This document shows, in pieces, positions 42,394 through 51,771 of a stretch of 64,000 nt of DNA. The stretch is from CAVWSM01 sp963799425 (lineage in GTDB: Bacteria > Actinomycetota > Actinomycetes > Jiangellales > Jiangellaceae). The notes under the pieces are model-generated. The model was not told where the DNA came from. It made no database searches and saw only the letters and a list, made by a program, of their open reading frames with translations. The stretch's first letter is position 1; each line of letters begins with the position of its first letter. The DNA lies in NCBI GenBank assembly GCA_963799425.1, contig CAWCXA010000007.1:186001-250000 (forward strand). The letters run 5' to 3'. A program made the position numbers and the translations under genes.

Positions 42394-42699
42394 TCAATGA
42401 ACGCGCGAGTAGCTGGACGCTCCCAGGACGACGACCAGCAGGAAGAAGAGTGTCGTAGCCAGGCTTGCCCAGCACAGGTACTTCGCCGCCCGGGCGGCGC
42501 GGCGGGCGCCCTCGACGTCGCCCCGGGCAAGCCGGGTGCGGACATTGCCCGCGCAGACCACAGCACCGACTCCGAGCGGCGCAAAGCACACCAGTGCGCA
42601 GACCACGGCCGGACCCAGGTGGCTGCGCACGCCGTAGTCGAGAACCTGCTCAGGGCGCTCGGAGAGTGTAGGGGCTTGCACTTGCTCTACGTACGACAT
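42394..42699 (-). CDS. CD225/dispanin-like membrane protein
   Basis: 101 residues. A short cytosolic N-terminus precedes two hydrophobic segments, LGPAVVCALVCFAPLGVGAVVCAG and YLCWASLATTLFFLLVVVLG. These are joined by NVRTRLARGDVEGARRAARAAK, the helix-linker-helix layout and G-D-x-x-x-A..A..A pattern of bacterial CD225 (dispanin) proteins. Its role in bacteria is unknown; membrane curvature or fusion effects are known only for the animal IFITM relatives. Confidence 0.78.
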   Translation of the reverse strand: MSYVEQVQAPTLSERPEQVLDYGVRSHLGPAVVCALVCFAPLGVGAVVCAGNVRTRLARGDVEGARRAARAAKYLCWASLATTLFFLLVVVLGASSYSRVH

Positions 42700-42791
42700 G
42701 GCTTCACTGTGCCGTCGTGTTGCGAGGACCGCGTCAGGCGAAGCCTTAGCCAGAGCGGGCGGCTCCCTTACATGCCTTCGGGCGGCTTGAG

Positions 42792-43595
42792 TCAGGTGGG
42801 CTGACAGAACAGCACTTCCAGCACCTGGGCGACGCCGTCCTCATCGTTGCTGGGCGCGAGCCGATCGACCGCGGCGATCACGTCGGGGTGCGCGTTGCGC
42901 ATGCCGTACGCAGTGCCGGCCCATCCCAGCAGCGGCAGGTCGTTGGGCATGTCGCCGAACGCAACCACCTCGTCGCGACGCACACCGCGCTGCTCCGCGA
43001 TGCGGGCCAGCGTCGTCGCTTTGGTGATGCCGGTGGCTGACACCTCGAGCAGGCCGTCGGTGCTCGAGTGTGTGAGCTCAGCCAGGCCCTCGGCCACCTT
43101 GCGTGCCGCTGCCAGCAACGAGTCGGGATCCAGCTCCTCGTGTCGGATCAACAGCTTGACCGGCGGGTGGTCCAACAGGCTCTCGATCGCACCGATCCGT
43201 GGCGGGTGCTCTGCCTCGTCGAACCTCGTGCTGTAGGTGGGCTCGTGCCCGAAGCCGTGCTCTGCCGTCTCCACGGCAAAGGCCACCCCCGGGATCGCCT
43301 CCCGGACCACGTCCACCACAGCCCGCGCGGCTTCGAGGTCCAGCGGGAACGACTGCACGATCGCCTCGCTATGCAGGTCGTACACCACAGCACCGTTGGC
43401 GCACACTGCGATTCCGGTGTGCCCGACGGCATCGGCAACCGGACGCATCCAGCGCGGCGGTCGGCCGGTGACGAGAACCACGACCGCCCCCGCGTCCTCA
43501 GCGGCCCGAAGCGCGGCGACGGTGCGCGCCGTCACCGTGCCGTCGCTGCGCAGCAGAGTGCCGTCCAGATCAGTAGCGATGAGTCGCGGGGTCAC
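42792..43595 (-). CDS. Cof-type HAD-IIB phosphatase
   Basis: 267 residues. HAD motif I is IATDLDGTLL (about 6-15), motif II is VLVTGRPP, motif III a Lys before LARIAEQRGVRRDEVVAFGDMPNDLPLLGWAG (motif IV with GDxxND). The C2B cap lies in between. Such enzymes dephosphorylate sugar phosphates or flavin/PLP precursors. The GTG follows the TGA of the upstream HAD gene with no gap. Third gene of the serS operon. Confidence 0.9.
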   Translation of the reverse strand: MTPRLIATDLDGTLLRSDGTVTARTVAALRAAEDAGAVVVLVTGRPPRWMRPVADAVGHTGIAVCANGAVVYDLHSEAIVQSFPLDLEAARAVVDVVREAIPGVAFAVETAEHGFGHEPTYSTRFDEAEHPPRIGAIESLLDHPPVKLLIRHEELDPDSLLAAARKVAEGLAELTHSSTDGLLEVSATGITKATTLARIAEQRGVRRDEVVAFGDMPNDLPLLGWAGTAYGMRNAHPDVIAAVDRLAPSNDEDGVAQVLEVLFCQPT

Positions 43596-44402
43596 TCAGA
43601 ACCACCGAGTCAGCAGGTCGACCAGCCCGTCGTCGTCGATGCCGCCGGTCACTTCGTCGGCGGCGGCCTGTACGTCTGGCGGGGCGTTGCCCATCGCGAC
43701 CCCAAGCCCGGCCCAGCCGAGCATCTCCAGGTCGTTGTGTCCGTCACCGACCGCCAGGGCGTCCAACGGATCGATGCCGAGCCGCTCGGATACCACCCGC
43801 AGACCCGTTGCCTTGGAGATGCCGGCCGGCATCACGTCGAGCCACGCGTCGTAGCCGATCACGTAGTCGATGCCGCGCAGCCCGGCCTCCCTGGCCAGCT
43901 CGAAGAACCGCTGCCGGTCACCGTTGGGCCACCGGGCGACGAGTCGCGTCGCCGGCCCCTCGAGCAGCCGGTCGTGCGGCACGACGGTGATGTCACCGGT
44001 CAGCTCGCCCTCGGGGAACTCCCCCGTCACCCGATAGCCCACACCGACGATCTCCACCGCGAGCAGGGCGTCCGGAATACGCTCGGCGAAGAAGCCCACG
44101 GCGTCGCTCGCGTCGAACGTGATGACGTTGATCGGGGAACGCGTCTGGACGTCAGCCACGACGGCGCCGTTGGAGCAGACCGCCAGCCCGTCGAACAGCC
44201 CGAGCTCATCGCACTCCGGCAGCGTGCCGTGCATCGACCGCCCGGTCGCCAGCACTACTGCCACCCCGTGTGCCGCGACCGCACGGATGGCCTCCGCGAC
44301 AGCTGGCGAGATGCTGCCGTCGTAGTTGGCGATCGTTCCGTCGACGTCGAGGGCGACCATGCGCGGCCGCCAAGCATTGCCAGCGGCAGTGGGTGCAGCC
44401 AT
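43596..44402 (-). CDS. HAD-IIB family hydrolase
   Basis: 268 residues. Motif I is MVALDVDGTIANYD, motif II VVLATGRSMHG, motif IV ALAVGDGHNDLEMLGWAGLGVAMGNAPP. It is a paralogue of the gene that follows. The ATG at 44402 overlaps the serS stop by one base (TGATG), so I discount the in-frame extension upstream that would run through serS. Serves with serS and the next HAD in one operon; substrate unknown. Confidence 0.9.
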   Translation of the reverse strand: MAAPTAAGNAWRPRMVALDVDGTIANYDGSISPAVAEAIRAVAAHGVAVVLATGRSMHGTLPECDELGLFDGLAVCSNGAVVADVQTRSPINVITFDASDAVGFFAERIPDALLAVEIVGVGYRVTGEFPEGELTGDITVVPHDRLLEGPATRLVARWPNGDRQRFFELAREAGLRGIDYVIGYDAWLDVMPAGISKATGLRVVSERLGIDPLDALAVGDGHNDLEMLGWAGLGVAMGNAPPDVQAAADEVTGGIDDDGLVDLLTRWF

Positions 44403-45673
44403 CAGCGGGCAACTGGGTCGAGCTTGGAGCGCCCACCGAGGTAGGGCCGCAACGCGTCCGGTACGCGGACCGAACCGTCGGGCTGCTGGTGGTTCTCGAG
44501 GATGGCCACGATCCACCGAGTCGTCGCAAGGGTGCCGTTGAGCGTGGCCACCGGCTGCGTGCCGCGTTCGGTGCGCTCTCGGATATTAAGCCGGCGCGCC
44601 TGAAACGTCGTGCAGTTGGACGTGGACGTCACCTCCAACCAACGCTGTTGGGACGGCAGCCAGGCCTCGCAGTCGTACTTGCGAGCTGCGCTTGACCCGA
44701 GGTCGCCCGCAGCGATGTCGATGACCCGGTGCGGGAGCTCGACCTTGGCGAGCATCTCCTCTTCCCAGCCGAGCAGCCGCTCGTGCTCGGCAGCCGCCTC
44801 GGCCGGCGTGCAATAGGAGAACATCTCCACCTTGTGGAACTGGTGGACGCGGATGATGCCGCGGGTGTCCTTGCCGTAGGACCCGGCCTCGCGGCGATAG
44901 CACGCCGACCACCCGGCATAGCGGCGCGGGCCGTCGGCCAGATCGAGGATCTCGTCCTTGTGGTAGCCGGCGAGCGCCACCTCGGATGTGCCGACGAGGT
45001 AGAGGTCGTCGGCGTCGACGCGGTAGACCTCGGCTGCATGCGACCCGAGGAACCCGGTGCCGGCCATGATCTCCGGCCGTACGAGGGTCGGCGTGATCAT
45101 CGGTGTGAAGCCGGCGGCAAGGGCCTGGTCCATCGCCATGGTGAGCAACGCGAGCTCGAGCTGGGCGCCGACGCCGGTCAGGAAATAGAAGCGCGCACCC
45201 GAGACCTTGGCCCCGCGCTCGGTGTCGATCGCGCCGAGCAGCTCGCCGATCTCGAGGTGGTCGCGGACGGGGTCAGGCGTTGGGCGCTCACCGACCTCAC
45301 GGAGTACGAGGTAGTCGTCCTCGCCGCCCGCGGGGACGCCGTCCTCGATGACGTTGTCGATCGTGCCGAGCAGCTCGTCGAACTCGGCTGCCGCCGCGTC
45401 GGCAGTGACCTCCGCGTCCTTGACCGCAGCCGCAAGGTCCTTGGTTCTTGCAAGAAGGCCTCGCTTCTCGTCCGGAGCGGCCTGCGGGATCTGCTTGCCC
45501 AGCGCCTTCTGCTCCGCGCGCAGCCGCTCGAAGTCCGTCAGTGCGGCGCGGCGACGGGCATCCGCGGACAGCAGCGCGTCGATCAACTCTGCGCTCGCAC
45601 CCCGCGCTCGCTGAGAGGCGCGAGCACGGTCGGCGTATACGGGGTCGTCACGGAGTTGGCGCAGGTCGATCAC
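44402..45673 (-). CDS. serS: Seryl-tRNA synthetase
   Basis: 423 residues, class II. The N-terminal coiled-coil arm (about 25-110) binds the tRNA-Ser long arm. The catalytic part has TSEVALAGYHKDEIL, motif 2 GWSACYRREAGSYGKDTRGIIRVHQFHKVEMF, and motif 3 GTQPVATLNGTLATTRWIVAILENHQ. Length is the bacterial norm. It is the first gene of a serS-HAD-HAD operon. Confidence 0.98.
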   Translation of the reverse strand: MIDLRQLRDDPVYADRARASQRARGASAELIDALLSADARRRAALTDFERLRAEQKALGKQIPQAAPDEKRGLLARTKDLAAAVKDAEVTADAAAAEFDELLGTIDNVIEDGVPAGGEDDYLVLREVGERPTPDPVRDHLEIGELLGAIDTERGAKVSGARFYFLTGVGAQLELALLTMAMDQALAAGFTPMITPTLVRPEIMAGTGFLGSHAAEVYRVDADDLYLVGTSEVALAGYHKDEILDLADGPRRYAGWSACYRREAGSYGKDTRGIIRVHQFHKVEMFSYCTPAEAAAEHERLLGWEEEMLAKVELPHRVIDIAAGDLGSSAARKYDCEAWLPSQQRWLEVTSTSNCTTFQARRLNIRERTERGTQPVATLNGTLATTRWIVAILENHQQPDGSVRVPDALRPYLGGRSKLDPVAR

Positions 45674-45805
45674 GCGTTGAGCCTACCTGCGGGCTGCGGC
45701 CGGTCTTCCGGCCCTTGTCGCCACACCGGAGCACCGCCAGCTCGACAGCCACAGCCAAGCACCCAGGCGCTCCACGTCCGGATTGATCAGCTGCTTCGCG
45801 CAGGG

Positions 45806-46735
45806 TCACGCCTCACCGCGCAGCGCGCGCAACCACTCCTCGGCGGAGGCGAAGTCGGCGTCGGCGGTGCCGTAGCGCACGTCTGGCACGATGCCGTCGG
45901 CACGCTCGTACGAGCCGAGGAACCGCACGTCCTTGCTGACCCGGCGCAGTCCCTTGAGCGCATCGCCAACTCGCGCGTCAGCAATGTGCCCCTCAAGGTC
46001 TACGGAGAAGCAGTAACGGCCGATCCCGTCGCCGGTCGGACGAGACTCGATGCGCGTCAGGTTGACGCCGCGGGCGGCGAACTGCTCCAGGCTCTCCAGC
46101 AGGGCGCCCGGGTGATCGTCGCGGAGGAAGAAGACGAGCGAGGTGCGGTCCCTGCCCGTACGCGGCGGCGGATGCCCCGGTGACATGACGAGTACGAAGC
46201 GGGTCTGCGCGTCCGGGTTGTCACCGATGCCGGTAGCAAGGGCCACAACCGGGTAGTGCTCGACAGCGATCGGCGCGGCGATCGCCGCGTCGAACGGGGA
46301 TGTGGGATCAGCAACCTGCGCGACGGCGGCTGCGGTGGACGAGGCGGGCAGCACGCGAGCGGTCGAGAGGTTGGCCGCCAGCCAGCGTCGCGTCTGCGCC
46401 TCCGCGTGCGGGTGGGTCGCGATCGTCTTGATGTCGGTGAGCTGCGTGCCGGCCCGGGCCAACAGCGCAAACGCCACGGGGAGCACGGCCTCCCGCACAA
46501 TCGCCAGCGGGTCGCCCGCGGCCAGCTCGTCGAGGGTGGCGTTGACCGAGCCCTCGACGGAGTTCTCCAGCGGCACCATGGCGCCGGAGACCGCGTCGGT
46601 CCGGACCGCGTCGAGTGCTGCCGTCACCGACTCGTACGGACGCAGCTCGGCGCCGGGCTCAGCTACCCGGCGCAGCGCGGCCTCGGTGAACGTGCCTTCC
46701 GGGCCGAGGTAGGCGTAACTCACCACGATCATCAA
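45806..46735 (-). CDS. pheA: Prephenate dehydratase
   Basis: 309 residues. The dehydratase domain (about 5-185) opens with YAYLGPEGTFTEAAL and ends with DAQTRFVLVM, containing the catalytic Thr-Arg-Phe. The ACT regulatory domain (about 200-275) carries GALLESLEQFAARGVNLTRIESRP, the ESRP site that binds phenylalanine for feedback inhibition. It makes phenylpyruvate in phenylalanine synthesis. There is no chorismate mutase domain, as is usual in actinobacteria. It lies 23 bp after the DUF4446 gene. Confidence 0.97.
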   Translation of the reverse strand: MMIVVSYAYLGPEGTFTEAALRRVAEPGAELRPYESVTAALDAVRTDAVSGAMVPLENSVEGSVNATLDELAAGDPLAIVREAVLPVAFALLARAGTQLTDIKTIATHPHAEAQTRRWLAANLSTARVLPASSTAAAVAQVADPTSPFDAAIAAPIAVEHYPVVALATGIGDNPDAQTRFVLVMSPGHPPPRTGRDRTSLVFFLRDDHPGALLESLEQFAARGVNLTRIESRPTGDGIGRYCFSVDLEGHIADARVGDALKGLRRVSKDVRFLGSYERADGIVPDVRYGTADADFASAEEWLRALRGEA

Positions 46736-46758
46736 GCCTACGGGGGTCGCCGGGCCGA

Positions 46759-47289
46759 TCAGCGCCGACGGCGCACCGCGGCGTCCTGTTCGCCGCGGGC
46801 GAGTGCCACCGCCTCGCGCTCCTCCGGGGATAGGGCGAAGTCACCGTGACCACGGGTGACGATCTTTGCGTAGGTGCGGGAGCCGTCGGGCTCAGTGACG
46901 GTGCTGAGCACGACACCGTCGCCTTCGGCGTCGAGCAGCGCGAGCGAGAACGACTGGTGCCGCGCAACCGCTCCGGGAGCGTCAAAGCGCACCAGGGCCA
47001 CGTGCCGGATCGCGTCGGCAGACTCTTGCCGTGCTTGGTCTAGCTCGTCGAGAGCGGACTGTACTTCGCCCCGCAGGTCGGTCATCTCGTCGCTGTTGTC
47101 GGCCAGCAGGTCGAGGATCGATCGTGTCTTACCTTTAGGCCCAACTGGCTCGAGGATCGCCAGCCGCCCGCGAAGTCCCGCCACCTTGCGGTGTGCACGA
47201 GTGGCCGACCAGAGGCCAAGCAGCCCCAGGAGCACCCCGGCGACGACGAGCCCGTCGCGCAGCGCCGGGTCACCGACAAAGCCGGACAT
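46759..47289 (-). CDS. DUF4446 family protein
   Basis: 176 residues starting at the ATG at 47289. One N-terminal membrane helix (GLVVAGVLLGLLGLWSA), a coiled-coil-like segment (NSDEMTDLRGEVQSALDELDQARQESADAIRHVALVRFDAPG), then a beta-rich part (QSFSLALLDAEGDGVVLSTVTEPDGSRTYAKIV) characteristic of DUF4446. The role is unknown. Directly precedes pheA in the same direction; divergent from the GDT1-like gene. Confidence 0.88.
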   Translation of the reverse strand: MSGFVGDPALRDGLVVAGVLLGLLGLWSATRAHRKVAGLRGRLAILEPVGPKGKTRSILDLLADNSDEMTDLRGEVQSALDELDQARQESADAIRHVALVRFDAPGAVARHQSFSLALLDAEGDGVVLSTVTEPDGSRTYAKIVTRGHGDFALSPEEREAVALARGEQDAAVRRRR

Positions 47290-47467
47290 GTCCGGAGCGT
47301 ACTGCCCGCAGTCCTTCGGGAGGCTCCACGCGCACCGTGTCTGCTGGCCGTGTTCAGCCCGTAGTCGTGCGGACACGTCCTCGATCGCCGCACGGCGGCT
47401 ACGAGGCCGGTCGGGCGCGCGTCTAGACTGGACGCCCGCGCACCGCAGAGACCGGAGGGAACGGGAC

Positions 47468-48088
47468 GTGGACCTCGCGGTCGTGCTGACCACGTTCCTG
47501 CTCGTCTTCCCGGTCGAGCTCCCCGACAAGACCTTCGTCGCGACGTTGGTGCTGTCGACGCGCTACCCCGGCCGTTGGGTCTGGCTAGGGGCCAGCACCG
47601 CGTTCCTCGTGCAGACCTTGATCGCCGTCTTCGTCGGCCAGATCCTCTCGCTGCTGCCTGAGACGGCAGTCCACATTGCGGCGGCAACCCTGTTCACCGT
47701 TGGAGCGATCATCCTCCTGCGCTCGGCGGCGCGCGCGGACGCGGATGAGGCCGCCGAGGAGGCGGAGCTCGAGGCCAAGCAGACCGCTCCCGCGGCTGGT
47801 GTACGCGCGGCGGCGATCTCGTTCGGTGTGCTCTTCGCTGCCGAGTGGGGTGACCTGTCGCAGTTCACGATTGCGGGGCTCGCCGCGCGCTTTGACTCGC
47901 CACTGTCCGTGTTCGTCGGAGCCTGGCTCGCACTGGCCAGCGTCGCCGCCGTCGGAGTGCTCGCCGGACGCACCCTGCTGCGCTATGTGAAGCCCTCCCT
48001 CGTCAAGCGGATCGCCGGCGTGCTCTTCGCCGTGCTCGCGTCGTTGGCCTGGCTGAGCGTGTTCGGCGTCGAGGGCCTGCCGCTATGA
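47468..48088 (+). CDS. GDT1/TMEM165-type (UPF0016) cation transporter
   Basis: 206 residues, six to seven helices in two repeats. The repeated family motif E-x-G-D-(K/R)-(T/S) appears as VELPDKTF near residue 18 and as EWGDLSQF in the second half. Relatives export Mn(II) or Ca(II). The first motif has Pro where Gly is usual. The GTG at 47468 has GGAGG 9 nt upstream. The stop overlaps the next start by ATGA. Confidence 0.9.
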   Translation: MDLAVVLTTFLLVFPVELPDKTFVATLVLSTRYPGRWVWLGASTAFLVQTLIAVFVGQILSLLPETAVHIAAATLFTVGAIILLRSAARADADEAAEEAELEAKQTAPAAGVRAAAISFGVLFAAEWGDLSQFTIAGLAARFDSPLSVFVGAWLALASVAAVGVLAGRTLLRYVKPSLVKRIAGVLFAVLASLAWLSVFGVEGLPL

Positions 48089-50304
48089 AGCGCCTCCGGC
48101 TGATCCTCAGCGCGATCGTCGCGGTCACCGCATCAACATTCGCCCTGACACCGCTCGCGTCCGCGCAGCCAACCCCCGACCAACCGCACGTCGTGCTCGC
48201 CGGCGTCGGCGGGTTGTCCTGGGCCGACGTGAGTCCCGACGAGATGCCCACTCTCTACGGCCTCACGGGCGAGCAGGCGGCAGGCTCGGTCGCCGTCCGG
48301 TCGGTCTACACGCACAACTGCGTCGCCGACGGCTGGCTCACCATCAGCGCCGGTCGACGCGCCGCCCAGGAGCGCACGCTGCCGGGCGAGGACAGCGACC
48401 GTGGCTACTGCCGCGAGGTCCCGCCGCCTACGACGCCCGGCGACGGTGCGTCGATCCCCGACTGGGCGCAGCTCAGCGCGCAGCAAGACGAGTTCGGGTA
48501 CGACGCCACGCTCGGCCTGCTCGGCCAGACCCTCGACGATGCAGGCGCCTGCGCGACGGCAGTAGGCCCCGGGGCGGCACTCACCCTGGCCACCGAAAGT
48601 GGTGACGTCGCCCGATACGTCGCAGGCGCAGCCGATCTCACCACCGATGACATCAGCGCGTGCCCTGTCACCGTCGTCGACCTCGGATCAGTGCCGCCGG
48701 GCGGGCTCGATCCCGCTGCGCGCGCGGCCGCCGCGGCGGCCGTCGACGTACAGCTGAGCCAGCTGCAGGACCGCCTCCCTGACGACACCGCACTGCTCGT
48801 CGTCGGCGTTTCCGACTTTGGCCCCACCGACCCGGTGGGCCCCGACGAGCTCGCGTCGATTCCTAGCCAGCTCGGCCTCCGAGTCGGCCTCGCGTCCGGG
48901 CCACAGTCGGACGGGACCCCGTACGGCGCCAACTGGCTCACCTCCGGCTCGACCCGTTGGGACGGCCTGGTCCAGCTCACGGACGTGACGCCGACGCTGC
49001 TCGAGTATGCCGGCGTCGACATTCCGAGCGATGCCGTCGGACGGCCCTGGCGTGCAGGCACCCCGCATCCCGGCACTGCGGCAGAGACAGTTCGCGAACT
49101 GCAAGGGTCCGACCGTGCCGCGCAGGTCTTCCGCGAGCAGTCCGGGCCGTTCTTCCTGTTCCTCGGCCTTATCGAGCTCGCGTTCTTCGGTGGCAGCATT
49201 GCGCTGCTGGGGCGCTGGCTCTCGATGGCGGCGCGCCGGCGGGTGCTTACGGCCGTGCACCTGTTCGCTCTGGTGGCCGCGTCGTTCCCGGTGGCTTCGT
49301 TCCTGGCCAACCTGAGTCGCTGGTGGCTGGCCGATCGGCCAGCCCTCGCGTTGTGGACGACCCTGCTCGGCATCGCCGTCGCCATAACCGCGATCGCCGC
49401 GGCTGGGCCGTGGCGCTCGCGAGCCTACGGCCCGACGGCTGTGGTCGCCGGCATCACCGCCGGCGTCCTGGGCGTCGACGTCCTGGTGGGCTCGCAGCTG
49501 CAGCACACCAGCCTGCTCGGGCTCTCACCGCTCGTGGCCGGGCGGTTCTACGGGTTCGGCAACATCGCCTTCGCGATCTTCGTGATCGCCTGCCTGGTGT
49601 TCGCCGCGGCAATGGCGCAGTGGGTGCTCGACCGGGGCGGCTCACGGCGCATGGCGACCACGGTCGTCGCGGTGATCGGGTTCGCTGCCGTCGTGGTCGA
49701 CGGCGCGCCGTTCGCGGGAGCCGACTTCGGTGGGGTCATCACCACCGTCTGTGGTTTCGCGATCCTCGGCATCGTGGTCAGCGGTACGAAGCACACCTGG
49801 CGCCAGCTCGTGCTGGTCGCCGTTGCGGCCGTGGTGGTGGTGGCGGCTATCGCGTTCCTCGACTGGCTACGCCCTGCGACAGCCCGAACACACCTCGGTG
49901 ACTTCGTGCAGCAGGTGCTGGACGGTGAGGCCTGGGAGATCGTCTACCGCAAGGCGCGCAACTCGCTGCGTACTCTGGTCGGCCGCCCGCCCTACGGCTG
50001 GCTGGTGCCGCTGTCGTACGCCGTCATCATCGCGATGGTCCGCCGCCCGGAGCGGATGCGCGTGCCGGGGCTCGCCGATGCGTTCGCTGCCTGGCCACTG
50101 CTGCGGCCCTTGATCTGGACGGGGCTCCTGACCGGCGTCGTCGGGTTCGCGGTCAACGACTCCGGGGTGATCTTGCCCGCGCTCATGCTGACGATTGGGA
50201 TTCCGCTGGTCGTGGCGGCGGTGAGCCGGGCACTCCGCCTGCTGCTCGACGCACCACTGCCGCCAGACCCCACGCAACAGTCAGCGACGCCAGCAACCCA
50301 CTGA
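48085..50304 (+). CDS. Phosphatase-like exported membrane protein of unknown function
   Basis: 739 residues. A signal peptide (about 1-30) is followed by an external domain of ~330 residues resembling the alkaline phosphatase fold: VVLAGVGGLSWADVSPDEMPTLYGL near the start, TALLVVGVSDFGPTD, and LTDVTPTLLEYAGVDIPSDAVGRPW, the pattern near the end of that fold. About eleven membrane helices follow (360-725), including VAGRFYGFGNIAFAIFVIACLVF. No classic metal-ligand set is obvious in the first motif (GVGG in place of a D), so activity is uncertain. Coupled to the GDT1-like gene by ATGA. Its 3' end overlaps the convergent glycosyltransferase by about 120 bp. Confidence 0.82.
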   Translation: MKRLRLILSAIVAVTASTFALTPLASAQPTPDQPHVVLAGVGGLSWADVSPDEMPTLYGLTGEQAAGSVAVRSVYTHNCVADGWLTISAGRRAAQERTLPGEDSDRGYCREVPPPTTPGDGASIPDWAQLSAQQDEFGYDATLGLLGQTLDDAGACATAVGPGAALTLATESGDVARYVAGAADLTTDDISACPVTVVDLGSVPPGGLDPAARAAAAAAVDVQLSQLQDRLPDDTALLVVGVSDFGPTDPVGPDELASIPSQLGLRVGLASGPQSDGTPYGANWLTSGSTRWDGLVQLTDVTPTLLEYAGVDIPSDAVGRPWRAGTPHPGTAAETVRELQGSDRAAQVFREQSGPFFLFLGLIELAFFGGSIALLGRWLSMAARRRVLTAVHLFALVAASFPVASFLANLSRWWLADRPALALWTTLLGIAVAITAIAAAGPWRSRAYGPTAVVAGITAGVLGVDVLVGSQLQHTSLLGLSPLVAGRFYGFGNIAFAIFVIACLVFAAAMAQWVLDRGGSRRMATTVVAVIGFAAVVVDGAPFAGADFGGVITTVCGFAILGIVVSGTKHTWRQLVLVAVAAVVVVAAIAFLDWLRPATARTHLGDFVQQVLDGEAWEIVYRKARNSLRTLVGRPPYGWLVPLSYAVIIAMVRRPERMRVPGLADAFAAWPLLRPLIWTGLLTGVVGFAVNDSGVILPALMLTIGIPLVVAAVSRALRLLLDAPLPPDPTQQSATPATH

Positions 50305-51771
50305 CCCAGCGGAGCGCGGGTGCACGATGGCTCGCCCATGCCGCCACCTGCGGCGGGAACTCCAGCGCGCGGCTGGCGACGTACCAGAAGCCGTAGGCGC
50401 CTGTGTGCACCAACAAAACCCAGTCAGCGGCGGAGGCCGCCACGAGAGCGAGCGGCGCCCAGACCGCCGCGTCGTACCACGGCAACACGTACTGCGCGCC
50501 CAGCACCCACGCCAGCGAGATCGCCGTCGCCCCACGGGCTGCCTCCCCCACGACGGTGTCGGCGCGGGGTAGGACGCGCAGCAATACGACTACGAGAACA
50601 GCGATCACCACCCACGCCGCGATAGCGACGTAGCGCTTCGCGTCTTCGCGCGGCAGCTGCTCGTCGAGCACCTCGTAGATGCGGTGCCAGAACGTGGAGG
50701 GTGACACGTACTTGGCGTTGGCCTGCACCTGGGTGAACGCCGCCTCCCCCGTGAACCCGTACGTCAACGCGAGTGACGTCGCCGCGCCGCGCAGAGCAGC
50801 AGCGCGTCTTTGGGGCGGCGGCGCAGCGCCCAGAGGAAGCCGAGTCCCCAGAGCCCAAGGGAGATCTTGACCGCGCCGGCAAGGCCAAGCAGCAGCCCGG
50901 CGCCCAACGGTGACCGGCGCAGCAGCGCGAGTGCCGCCACGGCCAGCACGATCGCCTGCGCGTCGAGGTGCGCGCCGCCGACGACGACGTAGATCAGCAG
51001 CGGGTTGGCGGCCCACAGCAGCGCGGCGCGGGCCCGCCGCGCCGGATCGCTGCCCGCTGCCTTGACGAGCAGTGCGCCGGCAGCGACGTAGGCGGCCGCG
51101 TTGATCAGCGCGAGCCAGAACACGATGTCGTGCATCGAGCCGCCGCCGAGCCGGGCCGCGAGCTGCTGGACCATCGTGGCGAGCGGCCCGTAGACGCTGG
51201 TCACGTCGAGCCACGGCTTCTCGGTGGCTAGCCCGATCGAGTCGCCTTGCTCGATGAGTGTGCGTGCGGTGTTGTCGTACGGGTCGAAGCCGAGCGCGGA
51301 CAGCCGCCCGTAGACCGCATAGACCTGCACATCGGCGCTCGCCATCGGAGGCACCAGCACGAGCGCGAACGCGGCAGCTGCTCCCACGGCGACGAGCCTT
51401 CGCCCGTCTGGCAGCCAGCCGCGTCGTAGCGCCCACATCCCGACACCGAGCGCGACGGCTGCACAGGCAACCGCAGCGCTCGTCAATCCGACCGCCACCG
51501 CCGGTCGCAGCGCCAAGTCAAGGTCGTAAGGCGGCAGCCAGCCACGCCCCGGTTCGTCGGCAAGCGTGAGAGCGACCGCGTTGGGGCCGGCCAGCCCGAC
51601 GAAAAGGAGCAGCAGCATGGAAAGGGCGCCAAGCCCGTACGCGAGCTGCGGCAGCCAGCCGGCCTGACCCCCGCGAACGGAAGCGTTGTGCACCGGCTCG
51701 CCCGGTGTGTCGGTGCGCAGTGCTTCAGTTGCGGGCGCCGGGCTCCGCTCGGGGTCCTGTCGCTCAGCCAC
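50183..51771 (-). pseudogene. GT-C (GT87-like) membrane mannosyltransferase, frameshifted
   Basis: A polytopic glycosyltransferase split by one frameshift. The N-terminal part (51771 to ~50790) contains MASADVQVYAVYGRLSALGFDPYDN, VTSVYGPLA and GGAHLDAQAIVLAV, with the loop Asp/Asp-x region typical of polyprenyl-phosphate-dependent mannosyltransferases. The other frame continues with SLALTYGFTGEAAFTQVQANAKYVSPSTF and further helices to 50183. The break lies in a GCGCGGCGCGGCG run near 50790, a likely slip site. Combined length is about 528 residues. It may be functional if the indel is a sequence error. GTG start overlaps the upstream GT2 stop by 8 bp. Confidence 0.8.

Noticed and set aside
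44729..46183. 484-codon plus-strand open frame opposite serS and pheA
   Set aside because: It runs across the serS-pheA intergenic region and opposite two certain enzymes; no domain pattern.
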